A DNA stretch of 64,000 bases from Schistosoma mansoni. Lineage: Eukaryota > Platyhelminthes > Trematoda > Strigeidida > Schistosomatidae. Where the stretch lies: positions 558,001 through 622,000 of the forward strand of contig NW_017386047.1 of NCBI RefSeq assembly GCF_000237925.1, given 5' to 3'. The notes under the pieces were generated by a model. That model ran no database searches and had not been told where the DNA came from. It saw only the letters and a program-made list of their open reading frames with translations. Of this stretch, positions 62,400 to 64,000 are shown in pieces. Positions within the stretch are counted from its first letter, which is position 1; the number at the start of each line of letters is the position of its first letter. The translations under genes and the position numbers were made by a program.

Positions 62400-64000
62400 A
62401 GTTAAAAATAAAAATATGAATGTAAACAATGACCTGTACGGATGTAAGGTAGCTGGAGGACAACATAGTGTCGAATGTCATGTGTGTGTGGGTGGTCATC
62501 ATCTTCTGGTCACCCATATCGTAGAAGGGTAATTATCAAGATAACTGAAAAGAAGTCAGATGATTAATAGTGGTTTCGACGACCCAGGGAAAGTGACAGT
62601 ATAGTCCCAAGAGACAGCTATCTGAGGCCTGCCGCGCAAAGCCTTTGCGTGAGTAGCTTCAGATAAGTTAGTTCAGTACGTATGAGGCTCTAACCAGTGA
62701 TGACAGAAATTAGTAGGTAAAAGTGAGATATGCTCTTTTTAAGGTCGGTTTTTTCTCGTTGTGAGAAGGTAACATCATTTGAAATGCTCGTTATTTGGTG
62801 GAAATACCTTACTGTTGTCACATACCACAGACCTTCAGGTTATGAGTTTACTGCTCTTAGTAGTACCGATCTTAACCCAACCTGTCTTGTATGGTAGGAC
62901 ATAAATGAATAAATATTTTAGCAGATATAGCTCGAATGGTTCATCACGACAGAGATTCTGGACCACCACGTCAAGCTAGCAGCTACAGTCAGGAGGCACC
63001 AGGATGTAGATTTCTAGCTAGTTGACAGGAATCGTCGACAAGGCGCATTTGGAATCTTGATCGGACGAATACCATCTTACGTTTTTTCAAGCATACGTTG
63101 CCCAGTATTACTGCCGAACGTAGTAGCAACAGTGTATATATTTTCCGTTGACCGAGGTTAGTAGTTAGATTTCAAACTGATCGATAGAATAAGATTAACA
63201 CGAATAACTAATCAAATATGACACTGTTTACTGACCAGTGATCAGTCAGTCTAATGCTGTAGTCACTGATTTATGATAGTTTCGTGTCTTTACAAGCACT
63301 TAACTCTCCGTAGTTGGTGTTCCAATGTTTGGCAACCTACATAAATTAAAAAACTCCCGTACAGACAAACACATATACACTAGCAATGGGTTAGTGATAA
63401 TGTTGGATACAACAAAGCATACTGCGCGAAGAATAATTAATAATGATAACACTATTAGGCTATGGATAGTTTTAGATCTGGAGTGTAGATAACTTGCAAT
63501 GGCCCAAGTTACAACGCCTCACAAAATCAAGATAATGATATCACATTCCATATTTGAAGATAAACCGGCTTAGATCAACGGTATTTACGATTTCCTGAAC
63601 TGATACTGCTGAGTATGCTCTGGACAATTACGTATTTGCTTAAATTTGTGTATAATGATATGATGACTCAATCAGAAATAGCCAAATGAGATCACTTGAT
63701 AGGAATCAGAAGTGACTTGATAGGCAAGCGCATTTTATTGTCTAAGAAATGGATTAAGTTTCTAAGGGGTAGAGATGTATTTATATAAATGTTATTCGGT
63801 AGCCCAATAGACTTTCTGTTTCACTCTTGTCTTCTCGTTCACGTAGTCAGTTTGAAAGATTAGCGCATAGCACGCTGTGTATCAATATCAGATCTGCGAT
63901 ATCCACCATCACATTGTAAACACATTGATTTAAAGGCTGAAACATCATCTATATTACTTGTTATTCTTATCCTATTTTTCCCACTTCCAATTAATGGGTC
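62400..64000. other. Right-end sequence, nothing recognised
   Basis: No exon found on either strand, including a search for the 5' MOB1 exons. A two-tier hairpin lies at 62619-62665. Confidence 0.5.

Overview
The window looks like a chromosome segment of a blood fluke (Schistosoma, Trematoda). The evidence is AT-rich sequence with small exons in large introns, clear orthologues of metazoan housekeeping genes, and repeats typical of schistosomes: tRNA-derived SINEs carrying hammerhead ribozymes (Sm-alpha type), several RTE-clade and CR1/Jockey-like LINEs, and Ty3/Gypsy elements. I cannot fix the species. There is one assembly gap (1156-1485).

Host genes are sparse. (1) Carnosine N-methyltransferase (CARNMT1), minus strand, seven coding exons between 10929 and 3259; the C-terminal exon is missing, in the gap or left of the window. 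(2) Sepiapterin reductase (SPR), plus strand, two coding exons (38926-39150 and 46665-47420) around a 7.5-kb intron packed with retroelements. (3) The last two coding exons of MOB1, minus strand (58335-58172 and 56438-56259); its 5' part lies beyond the right edge. Weaker candidates are a proteasome-assembly-chaperone-3-like exon (38828-38625, minus) just upstream of SPR and a small predicted secreted ORF (47634-47320, minus) that overlaps the SPR 3' end antisense.

Region by region: 1-932 is a 342-bp tandem satellite; 1.5-3.1 kb holds SINE and RTE remnants; 3.2-10.9 kb is CARNMT1 with a short interspersed repeat ('SHORT-R') in several introns; 11.4-16.8 kb is a young but broken Ty3/Gypsy element with 320-bp LTRs and a nested solo LTR; 16.8-33.5 kb is a nest of LINEs with a Gypsy fragment and a 1.9-kb, about 99.8% identical direct repeat (18836-20742 and 27016-28922); 33.5-38.6 kb is noncoding with nothing recognised; 38.6-47.6 kb is SPR with a full-length 3.94-kb RTE element (14-bp target duplication) in its intron; 48-55.9 kb is SINE, RTE and unclassified repeats; 56-58.3 kb is the MOB1 3' end; 58.4-62.4 kb holds more RTE and SHORT-R copies; 62.4-64 kb is unassigned.

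The most interesting pattern is that three distinct RTE families (called A, B and C here) each seem to have a short non-autonomous partner sharing little more than the element ends. SHORT-R shares about its last 60 bp with RTE-B. A 0.7-kb RTE-A 5' derivative carries the family's tgac tail and its own apparent target duplication. A 0.32-kb RTE-C derivative joins the 5' leader to the 3' end. Also notable are an intact-looking hammerhead at 50761-50806 and a CR1-like LINE whose two ORFs lie in one frame split by a single TAA, with no early ATG in the second. All identifications are from reading and memory of protein families; no database search was run.
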